NCBI GenBank assembly: GCA_025355115.1 | Contig: JANXLO010000292.1 | Span: 1-10,839, forward strand | Length of the DNA: 10,839 nucleotides | Direction: 5' to 3' | Source: Chthonomonadaceae bacterium | GTDB lineage: Bacteria > Armatimonadota > Chthonomonadetes > Chthonomonadales > Chthonomonadaceae | Shown here: piece after piece, positions 1 through 6,212 of the stretch | Position numbering within the stretch: position 1 is the first letter of the stretch | Layout of the letters: the number at the start of each line of letters is the position of its first letter | Program-made: the position numbers and the translations under genes | Notes under the pieces: model-generated | The model's input: only the letters and a program-made list of their open reading frames with translations | What the model was told of the DNA's origin: nothing | Database searches by the model: none

Positions 1-120
1 CTCCCCGAAGACGTCCGGATCGAACTCTGCTCCGACATCGGGTATGTGCGGGCTGGTGTGAAAATCAAGGTGGATCTGGCGGTAACGATCGGCGACGAGT
101 TCGCCTGCGGTCATGGACAT
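1..120 (-). CDS. N-terminus of a glycoside-hydrolase-like protein (GHL6 / alpha-L-fucosidase-like), partial
   Basis: Only the first 40 codons are in the window; the gene continues past the left edge. On the minus strand an ATG at 120 follows AAAGGAG with 8 bases between, and a second in-frame ATG lies two codons on. The visible peptide has R14-Q-I-H-L-D-F-H-T-S-P24, then I-P-D-V-G and F-D-P. This R-Q-I-H-x-D-F-H-T-S opening is what I know from the start of the hypothetical glycosyl hydrolase 6 (GHL6) and related alpha-L-fucosidase-like TIM-barrel proteins, often of bacteria that degrade plant or host glycans. No signal peptide is seen, so the product is probably cytoplasmic. The catalytic region is outside the window, so activity and substrate cannot be judged. 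It is transcribed divergently from the zinc-ribbon gene at 367. Confidence 0.7.
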   Translation of the reverse strand, partial: MSMTAGELVADRYRQIHLDFHTSPHIPDVGAEFDPDVFGE

Positions 121-331
121 CGGTCGGGCTCCTTTGCACGGGTGGAGGTTTGGCACAGAAAGCAGATAGCGGAAGGTTCAACAGCATGGCCCGTCCCTCC
201 TCTGTGCAGGAAAAGAATTGCCTCCCCTTCAAGCCGACAGGCCGGAATTTCCCGGACAGACGGGGTATACTCGAACCCAGCGCACACTCAACTTTGCTCG
301 TTTATCGTTCATTCTTCCGGTGCCACTGGCG

Positions 332-337
332 TAAAAT
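332..337 (+). promoter_or_regulatory. Possible -10 element (TAAAAT) upstream of the zinc-ribbon gene
   Basis: TAAAAT lies 15 bases before the AAAGGAG ribosome binding site of the gene at 367. A start site near 344 would give a leader of about 20 bases. The -35 region is poor (TTCATT at 308-313 with an 18-base spacer), so this is a weak call resting on the -10 hexamer and position. Confidence 0.3.
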
Positions 338-366
338 GTCCACGGAAGACTAAAGGAGCAGCAATC

Positions 367-639
367 ATGCCTCGAACGGTCTCGCGCAAAAAGCCGGCTT
401 CGCGATCCGGACCCCGAGCCAACCTTTCAGCGCATCAGAAAACATGCCGCAAGTGCCGAAGCATCGTCCCCTCCGACGCTCGGCACTGTCCCTTCTGCGG
501 CAGAGCACCGTGGCTCTGGCACCAGAACTCCCGACTTTTCCTGGTCACTCTGCTGATCTGCATTTTCATTTTCATCCTCTTTCCGCTCATCACGAACCGG
601 GAACGGCCAAATCGTATACCGGTGACGGAGCCCCCGTAG
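367..639 (+). CDS. Small zinc-ribbon, single-pass membrane protein (90 aa)
   Basis: I do not recognise a named function. The start at 367 is chosen because AAAGGAG (352-358) sits 8 bases upstream; the frame is open from position 46, but that extension has no ribosome site and unlike composition. The protein has a basic, Ser/Pro-rich N-terminus (residues 1-25), a zinc ribbon with C27-x2-C30 and C41-x2-C44, a G-x-x-P-W motif (45-49), then one hydrophobic segment of about 20 residues (57-76) and a polar tail ending in TEPP. The likely arrangement is a cytoplasmic metal-binding knuckle anchored in the membrane. The ribbon and the following P-W-L-x3-N-S-R stretch match, with identical spacing, the protein encoded at 3594-3403. 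Possible roles include a membrane adaptor or sensor, but nothing here proves either. The CNNM-type transporter starts 119 bases downstream. Confidence 0.75.
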   Translation: MPRTVSRKKPASRSGPRANLSAHQKTCRKCRSIVPSDARHCPFCGRAPWLWHQNSRLFLVTLLICIFIFILFPLITNRERPNRIPVTEPP

Positions 640-758
640 CGGCGGACTAAGCTCCTAATTTCCCCTCGTTTTTTTTTGCAGGCAAGAGTTCCGCATGTCC
701 GCGTCGTATATAGAGGCACTGTCTCGCGGAACGACGAAAGGAGAGAGCCTTCCCTCTT

Positions 759-2078
759 ATGTCCACAGTCACGGGAATCCTGATCGCTCTGGTGCTGGTT
801 GGCTTGAACGGCTTTTTCGTGGGCGCCGAGTTTGCGATCATCAAAGTGCGGGGCACACGCATCGAGGAACTGGCACGGAACGGCTCCCGCCCCGCGCACA
901 TCGTGCGGCGCATTCATCGCAACCTCGACTCCTATCTCTCCGCCACGCAACTCGGGGTGACGCTGGCCAGCCTGGCTCTGGGCTGGGTCGGCGAGCCTGC
1001 CATCGCGGACGCGATCCATCCTCTGTTCGAGCATCTGGGCCCCATCATGTCCAAGACTATCTCGCACGCGCTGGGCGTAGTCTGCGCGTTTACCTTCATC
1101 ACCTACTTCCACATCGTCTTCGGCGAACTTGCACCGAAATGGCTCGCCATTCAGAAGCCCGACAGGCTGGCGATGTTCGTCGCACTGCCGCTCGAGCTGT
1201 TCTACCGGCTCTTCTATCCTCTCATCTGGTTCCTGAATACCACGGCGCGAGTGGTGCTTGGGAGGCTGGGGATTCATCCTGCGAGCGAAGGGGAATCGAC
1301 GCTCTCGGAGCAGGAGTTGAGGCTAGCCCTGACGCAGTCGGAGGAGGGAGGAGCCATCGCCGAGAGCGCGGGCGATATCGCGGATCGCGCCTTCCACTTC
1401 GGGCATGGCAAAGTGCGGGATGTCATGACGCCCCGGCCGGACGTGGCCTTTCTCTGCCTGGAATGGTCTTTGGAGCGGAATCTGGAGGTGGTGCAGCAGA
1501 CCAGGTTTGCTCGGTACCCGGTCTGTCGGAATGACCTGGAAAACGCCGTCGGGCGCATCCATGTCCGCGACCTGTTGCCGCTCGCCTGCGGAGCTGCAGA
1601 CACTAAATCAGCCGCCGCGCAGGCTCTGGAGGCGATCTGCCAGCCAGTCCTCTATGTACCGGAGACGAAAGCCCTCGACGCAATGCTGGCGGATTTTAGG
1701 TTGCAGCGCATGGAGATGGCGATCGTTCAGGACGAGTACGGGGTCACTGCGGGGGTCGTCACGCTGGAGGATGTGCTGGAGGAGCTGGTCGGGGAGATTC
1801 AGCAGGAGTTCGTCCCTGCACCCTCGGAGATTCAGCTCCAGCCGGACGGAAGCTACATTGTGGACAGCAAGATTACGTTGGCGCGGCTCGTTCGCGAGTA
1901 CGGCGTGGGCGCGGAAGCGGAGGGGGTGGAGACTATCGGCGGATATGTCCTTTCCACCCACACCGGTCACCCTCGCCTGGGGTACAAAGCCGCGCTGGGC
2001 AACTGGGATGTGGAGGTCGTCGAGATGAGCGGCAGGCGCATATTGAGAGTACGCCTCTCACCGCAAAGCTCCTCCTGA
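759..2078 (+). CDS. Hemolysin-family / CorC-type transporter with CNNM (DUF21), CBS pair and CorC_HlyC domains
   Basis: The 439-residue product has the full domain order of the bacterial CNNM/CorC family (also annotated TlyC, YtfL or hemolysin-like). An N-terminal DUF21 membrane domain (about 1-190) has hydrophobic segments near 5-27, 60-80, 100-122 and 138-160, the early G-A-E-F-A-I (22-27) and the conserved G-E-L-x-P-K at 122-127. A CBS pair follows (about 217-345), with V-R-D-V-M-T-P-R opening the first CBS and D-E-Y-G-V-T-A-G-V-V-T-L-E-D-V-L-E-E-L-V-G-E (325-346) in the second. The C-terminal CorC_HlyC domain covers about 365-435. Family members are linked to Mg2+/Co2+ export or tolerance, with CBS domains sensing Mg-ATP in studied cases; the ion is not shown here. 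AAAGGAG lies at 737-743, 15 bases before the ATG, with a nearer GAGAG, so spacing is a little long. The gene ends just before a hairpin terminator and converges on the ADP-ribosylglycohydrolase gene. Confidence 0.92.
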   Translation: MSTVTGILIALVLVGLNGFFVGAEFAIIKVRGTRIEELARNGSRPAHIVRRIHRNLDSYLSATQLGVTLASLALGWVGEPAIADAIHPLFEHLGPIMSKTISHALGVVCAFTFITYFHIVFGELAPKWLAIQKPDRLAMFVALPLELFYRLFYPLIWFLNTTARVVLGRLGIHPASEGESTLSEQELRLALTQSEEGGAIAESAGDIADRAFHFGHGKVRDVMTPRPDVAFLCLEWSLERNLEVVQQTRFARYPVCRNDLENAVGRIHVRDLLPLACGAADTKSAAAQALEAICQPVLYVPETKALDAMLADFRLQRMEMAIVQDEYGVTAGVVTLEDVLEELVGEIQQEFVPAPSEIQLQPDGSYIVDSKITLARLVREYGVGAEAEGVETIGGYVLSTHTGHPRLGYKAALGNWDVEVVEMSGRRILRVRLSPQSSS

Positions 2079-2081
2079 GAA

Positions 2082-2117
2082 GGCCGGCGGGTTGAAATCC
2101 GTCGGGCCGTTTCTCTT
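2082..2117 (+). terminator. Hairpin terminator after the CorC-type transporter
   Basis: GGCCGGCGG (2082-2090) pairs with CCGTCGGGCC (2099-2108) as a nine-pair stem with one bulged G and one G-T pair, an 8-base loop, then GTTTCTCTT. The T tract is interrupted, so strength is uncertain. It sits 3 bases after the transporter stop, between converging genes. On the other strand only a mixed A/G-rich run precedes it, so it probably works mainly for the plus strand. Confidence 0.5.
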
Positions 2118-2129
2118 GCCCGGATCAGT

Positions 2130-3062
2130 TCAGGCCAGCGCCAGATCGTAGAGGTTGTCCGAGTAGCTGATCAGGAAACTGCTCTCCTTGAGTGCCATCA
2201 GCCAGCGAGTCGGGATGTTCGACATTCCGTAGCGCGCTCCCGCCAACGCCCCGACTACAGCGCCTACCGTGTCGGCATCCGCTCCCCGGTTGACCGCTTC
2301 CAGAACGGCGTCCTCGAAGCTCGTTGTATGTAGGAACGACCAGACGGCAACCTCCAGGGTGTCCAGCACATAGCCGGTCGGCGAGACTTCACAGCGGGTC
2401 TGCATGGCGGAGCCGATGCGATCCTTCAGGCTCTGAGAAGCTCCATCGCAGGCTTCGTACGCGCGCTCGATGGACTCGGTGCGGCGCATCCCGTTCAGCA
2501 GGCGGACAATGGCGACGTTGAGGAAAACACAGGCCCACTCGCAGTCGATGTGCGCATGGGTAATTCGCGAGAGGACGGGCGAGAGGGAAGCGGCGTACTC
2601 CGGATGACGGCAGAAAAATAGAGCCAGCGGCGCGCAGCGCATGAGCGAGCCATTGGGAGCATTGTCAGGATCGAGGGCCTGAGCTTCCCGGCTCGCATCG
2701 GCCCAGGGATCTCCGTGACTGATGGCATCCAGTACGCGCCGGGTGTGCAGCCCGATGTCTTTGGGATTGCTCTTCATCCATACCACGAATCGCCGAGCGA
2801 TGTCGTCCGGGTCGAAGACTCGCTTGGTCAGCAGGCTCTCCACGACGCAGAGCGCCATCTGCGTGTCGTCCGTCCACTCCCCCGGAGCGAGCTTCTGCCA
2901 GCCTCCTCCAACCATCTCAGTAAGATAGTTTCCCGGAGTGCGGGCAGGCTGAAACTCGAGCGGGCCTCCGAGGGCATCCCCAGTCGCAAGTCCCAGCAGC
3001 ACTCCGCGAAAACGATCGCGCAGTCGATCTTCCGCTTCCGAGTTCTCTATCGCCTGAGTCAT
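2130..3062 (-). CDS. ADP-ribosylglycohydrolase family protein (DraG/ARH fold)
   Basis: The 310-residue product has the hallmarks of the ADP-ribosyl-glycohydrolase family: V-L-L-G-L-A-T-G-D-A-L-G-G-P-L-E (21-36), the metal-binding W-T-D-D-T at 63-67 (D65, D66), N-G-S-L-M-R at 137-142, T-H-A-H (168-171), and the C-terminal metal site G-A-D-A-D-T-V-G-A (260-268, with D262, D264 and T265). All expected di-magnesium ligands seem present, so an active enzyme is likely. Family members cleave ADP-ribose from modified arginine (DraG, ARH1), serine (ARH3) or other ADP-ribosylated molecules; the target here is unknown, and no ADP-ribosyltransferase or macrodomain gene is in the window. No signal peptide is seen. 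The start is supported by AGGAGG 7 bases upstream. It lies 22 bases after the YggX-like gene on the same strand, which suggests co-transcription. Confidence 0.93.
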   Translation of the reverse strand: MTQAIENSEAEDRLRDRFRGVLLGLATGDALGGPLEFQPARTPGNYLTEMVGGGWQKLAPGEWTDDTQMALCVVESLLTKRVFDPDDIARRFVVWMKSNPKDIGLHTRRVLDAISHGDPWADASREAQALDPDNAPNGSLMRCAPLALFFCRHPEYAASLSPVLSRITHAHIDCEWACVFLNVAIVRLLNGMRRTESIERAYEACDGASQSLKDRIGSAMQTRCEVSPTGYVLDTLEVAVWSFLHTTSFEDAVLEAVNRGADADTVGAVVGALAGARYGMSNIPTRWLMALKESSFLISYSDNLYDLALA

Positions 3063-3084
3063 AGAGTTGCCTCCTGGATGCCCG

Positions 3085-3321
3085 TCATACCTTCACCAGG
3101 CCCAGATACTCCTTCATGACTTCGATAAGCTTTTTACGGTCGTCTGAGTCGGACATATTGAGGGCATAGTGGTTGATGAGCAGGTTCTGCTGCGAGAGCC
3201 ACTCCGCGTAGCAGTTCGCGCAGACACGCTCCTGAATGGTTGCGCCCAGCTGCCCGCCCATCGGGGGATTATCCAGGGCCTCGGCGCTTTTGCCGCATCT
3301 CGCACACACGATCGTCGCCAA
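3085..3321 (-). CDS. YggX-like Fe(II)-trafficking protein with added zinc ribbon (78 aa, TTG start)
   Basis: The C-terminal part reads like the YggX / Fe(2+)-trafficking (oxidative damage protection) family: L16-D-N-P-P-x-G-G-Q-L-G-x-x-I-Q, then V33-x4-Y-A-E-W41-x3-Q-N-L-L-I-N50, L54-N-M and D61-R-K-x-L-x3-M-x2-Y-L. Unlike classical YggX, which has a single N-terminal cysteine, this version has C6-x2-C9 and C34-x2-C37, a probable zinc (or iron) ribbon. The role is inferred as iron handling or Fe-S protection in the cytoplasm. The frame opens at an ATG at 3363, but AAAGGAG lies inside that extension, 8 bases before TTG at 3321-3319. Starting at the TTG gives the compact M-A-T-I-V-C-A-R-C-G opening, with the first CxxC where the YggX cysteine lies. 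The gene sits between a zinc-ribbon membrane protein (81 bases upstream) and the ADP-ribosylglycohydrolase (22 bases downstream). Confidence 0.78.
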   Translation of the reverse strand: MATIVCARCGKSAEALDNPPMGGQLGATIQERVCANCYAEWLSQQNLLINHYALNMSDSDDRKKLIEVMKEYLGLVKV

Positions 3322-3329
3322 AATTAAAT

Positions 3330-3336
3330 CTCCTTT
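3330..3336 (-). promoter_or_regulatory. Ribosome binding site (AAAGGAG) that fixes a TTG start
   Basis: On the minus strand AAAGGAG ends 8 bases before TTG at 3321-3319. The only upstream in-frame ATG (3363) lies before this site and has no such motif in front of it. The spacing equals that of the ribosome sites at 352-358 and 3603-3606, so TTG is the better start. Confidence 0.75.
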
Positions 3337-3346
3337 CGGGCATGGC

Positions 3347-3383
3347 GGCGGGGCCAAAGGCACTGCCCGTTGACTTCCCCGCC
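3347..3383 (-). repeat. Intercistronic inverted repeat between the zinc-ribbon and YggX-like genes
   Basis: GGCGGGG (3347-3353) and CCCCGCC (3377-3383) are perfect 7-base complements with a 23-base spacer, in the gap between two minus-strand genes. There is no T tract after the stem in the minus direction, so a simple terminator is unlikely. In an mRNA it could form a stabilising or processing hairpin. The motif CAGTGCC also occurs twice in this gap. Confidence 0.35.
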
Positions 3384-3402
3384 CGGCACTGTTTCTCCTG
3401 CC

Positions 3403-3594
3403 CTATTTTTTCATCTCGAAGACCAGATAGAACATGAGGCAGACCGTAACCAGCCCGGCGAACAGCAGATAGCGGGTGTTCTCTTCGTGCAGCCAGGGGC
3501 GCCATCCGCACTCGACGCATCGGTCGGCAAAGCGCAGCATCATATGCTTGCATTTCGGACATACTTTGGATTTCGGTATCGGCTTCCTTCGCAT
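3403..3594 (-). CDS. Small zinc-ribbon, single-pass membrane protein (63 aa), related to the one at 367-639
   Basis: I know no named function. The start at 3594 has CTGGAG 8 bases upstream. An earlier in-frame ATG at 3639 has no ribosome site and lies upstream of a likely -10 element. The protein has a basic N-terminus, a zinc ribbon C12-x2-C15 and C26-x2-C29, then P33-W-L and N39-T-R, and one hydrophobic segment (about 42-60) ending in E-M-K-K. The cysteine spacing (10 residues between the pairs), the P-W-L-x3-N-[S/T]-R link and the position of the membrane segment all match the 90-residue protein at 367-639, so the two probably share an origin. The short positively charged tail after the membrane helix is unlike the longer tail of its relative. 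It is the first gene of a likely operon with the YggX-like and ADP-ribosylglycohydrolase genes. Confidence 0.75.
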   Translation of the reverse strand: MRRKPIPKSKVCPKCKHMMLRFADRCVECGWRPWLHEENTRYLLFAGLVTVCLMFYLVFEMKK

Positions 3595-3627
3595 CGTCTG
3601 TTCTCCAGTGGTTTTGCACCCATCTAT

Positions 3628-3633
3628 AGTATA
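3628..3633 (-). promoter_or_regulatory. Possible -10 element (TATACT) for the zinc-ribbon / YggX-like / ADP-ribosylglycohydrolase operon
   Basis: TATACT on the minus strand lies 33 bases before the ATG at 3594. A start site near 3621 would give a leader of about 27 bases that contains the GGAG ribosome site but not the alternative ATG at 3639. No good -35 hexamer is seen at 16-18 bases. Confidence 0.35.
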
Positions 3634-3762
3634 TCCCAAAATCAGGCCAGCAAAGGAATCAGCGAGTTAGAGGACGAATCGTAGCCCATCTCGTCCGTCC
3701 ACTCTCGCCGCTAACGGACGGCAATTCACCTCTTCCGTAATTCCTAAGGGAGCCGCAATTTC

Positions 3763-4887
3763 ATGAAAGATCCCCGTTATGCTCAGCTCGCTCAGCTGCT
3801 CGTTAGTCACTCAATTCGGCTGAATGCCGGGGAGAAGGTTCTCATCGAGGCCTTCGACATCCCGTCGGACTTCACGGCGGAGCTGATTCGCGCCGTCGCG
3901 GAAGCCGGCGGGCTGCCACTGGTCAGCACCTACCAGCAGCCTGTCCTGCGGGCGCTCTACAATGCCGCGACCGAGGCGCAGATGCGGACAATCGGTGGCA
4001 TCGAGCGGGCTCGCATGGAGGCCGTTCAATGCTATATCGGCGTCCGTGGCTCACACAACATCTCCGAGATGAGCGATGTGCCGACCGAGAAAATGAGCCT
4101 CTACGAGCAGCACTGGTGGCATGTCGTCCACTCCGAAGTGCGAGTCAAGGCGACAAAGTGGGTGGTGCTGCGCTGGCCTTCTCCGAGCATGGCGCAGGCG
4201 GCAGGCCTCAGCACGGAGGCGTTCGAGGATTTCTATTTTCAGGTGTGCTCGGGTGTCGACTATGGGCGAATGGCAGCCGCGATGAAGCCGCTGCACGAGC
4301 TGATGGACCGGACAGATCGCGTGCATATCACCGGCCCGGGGACCGACCTGACGTTCAGCAAAAAGGGGATCGCGACCGTCCCCTGCGCGGGGGAAGCCAA
4401 CGTTCCAGACGGTGAAATCTTCACCTGCCCCATCCGTGATTCCGTCAACGGCGTCATTCAGTTCAACTGTGAAACGCTCTATCGCGGCACAGTCTTCAAC
4501 GATATACGGCTAGTCTTCAAGGAGGGCAAGATCGTCGAAGCGACTTCCGGTGGAGACACTGCGCGGCTCAACGCCGTACTCGACGCGGACGAGGGCGCGC
4601 GCTACATAGGGGAGTGGTCACTCGCCTTCAATCCCTTCATCCTGAAGCCGATGAAGGATATTCTCTTCGATGAGAAGATCGCGGGGAGCTTTCATCTGAC
4701 GCCCGGGCAGGCGTATGAGGAGGCCGACAACGGCAACCGGTCGCAGGTTCATTGGGATATGGTGTGCATCCAGCGTTCGGACTACGGCGGCGGAGAGATC
4801 AATTTCGACGACGTGCTGATCCGCAAGGATGGCCTGTTCGTCCCTCCCGAACTTCATGCACTGAACCCCGATCAACTTGCCGGATAG
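3763..4887 (+). CDS. M29-family aminopeptidase (thermophilic metalloprotease, AmpS/PepS type)
   Basis: The 374-residue product has the two-part layout of peptidase family M29. The N-terminal half opens with P-R-Y-A-x-L-A-x-L-L-V-S-H-S-I-x-L-x-x-G-E-K-V-L-I and holds W118/W119 and S-E-V-R-V-K-A-T-K-W. The C-terminal metal domain has the expected ligands in order: E218 in N-V-P-D-G-E-I-F-T, E284 in I-G-E-W-S, H311 in G-S-F-H-L-T-P-G, and H330 and D332 in S-Q-V-H-W-D-M-V. A dinuclear metal-dependent, cytoplasmic aminopeptidase that releases N-terminal amino acids from peptides is therefore likely. Length is slightly below the roughly 410 residues usual for the family. The ribosome site is AAGGGAG, 10 bases before the ATG. 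The next gene starts 21 bases after the stop, so the two are probably co-transcribed. Its promoter should lie in 3640-3762, but I see no good pair of hexamers there. Confidence 0.92.
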   Translation: MKDPRYAQLAQLLVSHSIRLNAGEKVLIEAFDIPSDFTAELIRAVAEAGGLPLVSTYQQPVLRALYNAATEAQMRTIGGIERARMEAVQCYIGVRGSHNISEMSDVPTEKMSLYEQHWWHVVHSEVRVKATKWVVLRWPSPSMAQAAGLSTEAFEDFYFQVCSGVDYGRMAAAMKPLHELMDRTDRVHITGPGTDLTFSKKGIATVPCAGEANVPDGEIFTCPIRDSVNGVIQFNCETLYRGTVFNDIRLVFKEGKIVEATSGGDTARLNAVLDADEGARYIGEWSLAFNPFILKPMKDILFDEKIAGSFHLTPGQAYEEADNGNRSQVHWDMVCIQRSDYGGGEINFDDVLIRKDGLFVPPELHALNPDQLAG

Positions 4888-4908
4888 TCCGAGGAGGCGA
4901 CGCCTGAA

Positions 4909-5850
4909 ATGAGTCTGCGACTGCTGGAGAGTCAGTTTATCTACGAGGAGGCGCCCTATCCCTCGTGTCACGCCTCTACCATTGTCGAGACGGACGGCGG
5001 GATCGCGGCGGCATGGTTTGGCGGAACGGCCGAGAAGCATCCTGATGTGGGGATCTGGATGTCGCACCGTACTGCGGGAGCAGGATGGAGCACACCCGTG
5101 GAGGTCTGCGACGGCGCTGTCTCCCCAACGCTCCGTTATCCTACCTGGAATCCTGTGCTGTTTCAGCCGACGACTGGCCCCCTGCTGCTGTTCTACAAGG
5201 TCGGCCCAACCCCGGTGGACTGGTGGAGCATGCTTGCGCGCTCGGAGGATGGCGGCGCGATATGGTCGCGTCCTGAGCGCCTGCCCGCAGGTATTCTCGG
5301 CCCCATCAAGAACAAGCCGCTGGAGCTCGAAAACGGCGATATCCTCTGCCCCAGCAGCGACGAGAAGGGCGGCTGGCGCGTCCATTTCGAGCGCTCTACT
5401 GATTGGGGCCGAATATGGGTACGCACGTCCGCGCTTGAGGGCGGATCCATCGGCGCGATTCAGCCCAGCCTTCTTCTACATCCCGACGGTCGCCTACAGG
5501 CCATTGGGCGGACTCAGCAAGGCCGTCTCTTCTCCTCCGATTCCACAGACGACGGCTTCACATGGTCGCGCCTGTTCCTCCTCGATGTGCCCAATCCCAA
5601 TTCCGGCACCGACGCTGTCACGCTCGCCGATGGGCGGTTTCTGCTCGTCTACAACCATTCCGCAGACCAGCGCACCCCGCTGAATGTCGCTCTCTCCAGC
5701 AACGGCACCCACTGGATGCCCGTCTTGACACTGGAGGACGAGCCCGGTGAGTACTCCTACCCCGCCGTCATCCAAGCCGCCGACGGCCTAATCCACATCA
5801 CCTACACCTGGAACCGCCGCCGCATTCGCCACGTCGTCCTTGCTCCGTAA
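4909..5850 (+). CDS. Sialidase-like BNR/Asp-box protein (BNR_2 family, exo-alpha-sialidase-like)
   Basis: The 313-residue protein is a six-bladed beta-propeller candidate of the BNR_2 (sialidase-like) type. Three Asp boxes fit S-x-D-x-G-x-x-W exactly: S112-W119, S163-W170 and S212-W219. A fourth, S264-W269, is degenerate and shorter. Family motifs include H21-A-S-T-I-V-E, A35-W-F-G-G-T, the G-P-x-P-V-D-W-W-S-M-L-A-R-S stretch (99-112), G-I-L-G-P-I-K-N-K-P (128-137) and G-W-R-V-H-F-E (155-161). No signal peptide is present, so the protein is likely cytoplasmic and may act on imported oligosaccharides. Proteins annotated as exo-alpha-sialidase in environmental bacteria often belong here, but the sialic acid substrate is not proven; other sugar acids are possible. 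GAGGAGG (4891-4897) lies 11 bases before the ATG. It follows the M29 aminopeptidase by 21 bases. Confidence 0.85.
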   Translation: MSLRLLESQFIYEEAPYPSCHASTIVETDGGIAAAWFGGTAEKHPDVGIWMSHRTAGAGWSTPVEVCDGAVSPTLRYPTWNPVLFQPTTGPLLLFYKVGPTPVDWWSMLARSEDGGAIWSRPERLPAGILGPIKNKPLELENGDILCPSSDEKGGWRVHFERSTDWGRIWVRTSALEGGSIGAIQPSLLLHPDGRLQAIGRTQQGRLFSSDSTDDGFTWSRLFLLDVPNPNSGTDAVTLADGRFLLVYNHSADQRTPLNVALSSNGTHWMPVLTLEDEPGEYSYPAVIQAADGLIHITYTWNRRRIRHVVLAP

Positions 5851-5892
5851 AGTCTATGTCACAGCACTACCGGGGACACGAAAAAATTGCCG

Positions 5893-6148
5893 ATGAGTGG
5901 GCATGAGCAAGTGGCACTGTTTCAGCGGAACAAGCGCTTCAATCGCCTGTATGCTAAAATGATCTTGAAAGCTGTTGGGTACAAAACCCACCCCTGTTAC
6001 TCTGCCGGTCATTCGAATTTTTATTTCGCCAGGATAGCAGTCAGCGAAGATGATGGCATATGAATTTCATCAGAATCACGTTGTGCAAGGGATAAGTCGG
6101 TTTTGTGAAGCACACGGCATGCATAGTGTTGATATCATCAACAGCTAG
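5893..6148 (+). pseudogene. Possible frameshifted remnant of a small gene
   Basis: A 56-codon frame from ATG at 5893 to TGA at 6061-6063 reads plausibly as protein, with V-A-L-F-Q-R-N-K-R-F-N-R-L-Y-A-K early and H-S-N-F-Y-F-A-R later. The frame is open back to the stop of the sialidase-like gene. An overlapping frame shifted by one base (ATG at 6053, TAG at 6146-6148) continues in similar style with F-H-Q-N-H-V-V-Q-G-I and F-C-E-A-H-G-M-H-S-V-D-I. The two could be one gene broken by a frameshift between 6038 and 6061, or chance. There is no ribosome binding site before 5893, and I recognise no family. Codon use is less G/C-rich than in the neighbours. Confidence 0.25.
6127..6143. repeat. 17-base perfect inverted repeat upstream of mfd
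   Basis: TGTTGAT and ATCAACA (6127-6133 and 6137-6143) are perfect complements around a 3-base centre. The pairing can extend to TAG/CTA outside with one bulged base. It lies about 70 bases before the candidate mfd -10 element. It could be an operator or a remnant of a transferred element; no owner is evident. Confidence 0.4.
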
Positions 6149-6212
6149 ATCCTACATGATCGCTGCTTGAGCAGGGCTGTCCGCGCTGTTACGGATTGCT
6201 TCTATTTTGCGG

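Noticed and set aside
46..366. N-terminal extension of the 90-residue zinc-ribbon protein back to an ATG at 46
   Set aside because: A clear AAAGGAG lies 8 bases before the ATG at 367. The extension overlaps the start of the divergent minus-strand gene and has no ribosome site.
628..677. Possible terminator made of GGAGC / GCTCC and the nine-T run at 669-677
   Set aside because: The stem is only five pairs with a 20-base loop and ends about 13 bases before the T run, too far for a normal intrinsic terminator. The T run may be chance.
435..1277. A 280-codon minus-strand open frame opposite the zinc-ribbon and CorC-type genes
   Set aside because: It crosses two well supported plus-strand genes and their gap, has no ribosome site and no known motifs, and is rich in Arg, Glu and Gln as expected of a shadow frame.
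3695..3721. Inverted repeat CCGTCC / GGACGG upstream of the aminopeptidase gene
   Set aside because: Six pairs with a 15-base spacer in GC-rich sequence are easily due to chance, and no promoter or T tract relates to it.
4618..5385. A 255-codon minus-strand open frame opposite the aminopeptidase/sialidase junction
   Set aside because: It spans the end of one supported gene and the start of another on the other strand and shows no protein family features.
5955..5960. TGC-TAAAAT as an extended -10 promoter
   Set aside because: It lies inside the possible remnant frame, has no -35 match, and leads to no gene with a ribosome site nearby.
5975..5995. Hairpin TGGGT-acaaa-ACCCA as a terminator in the gap before mfd
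   Set aside because: The stem is short and no T tract follows, so it is not a convincing terminator. It also falls inside the possible remnant frame.
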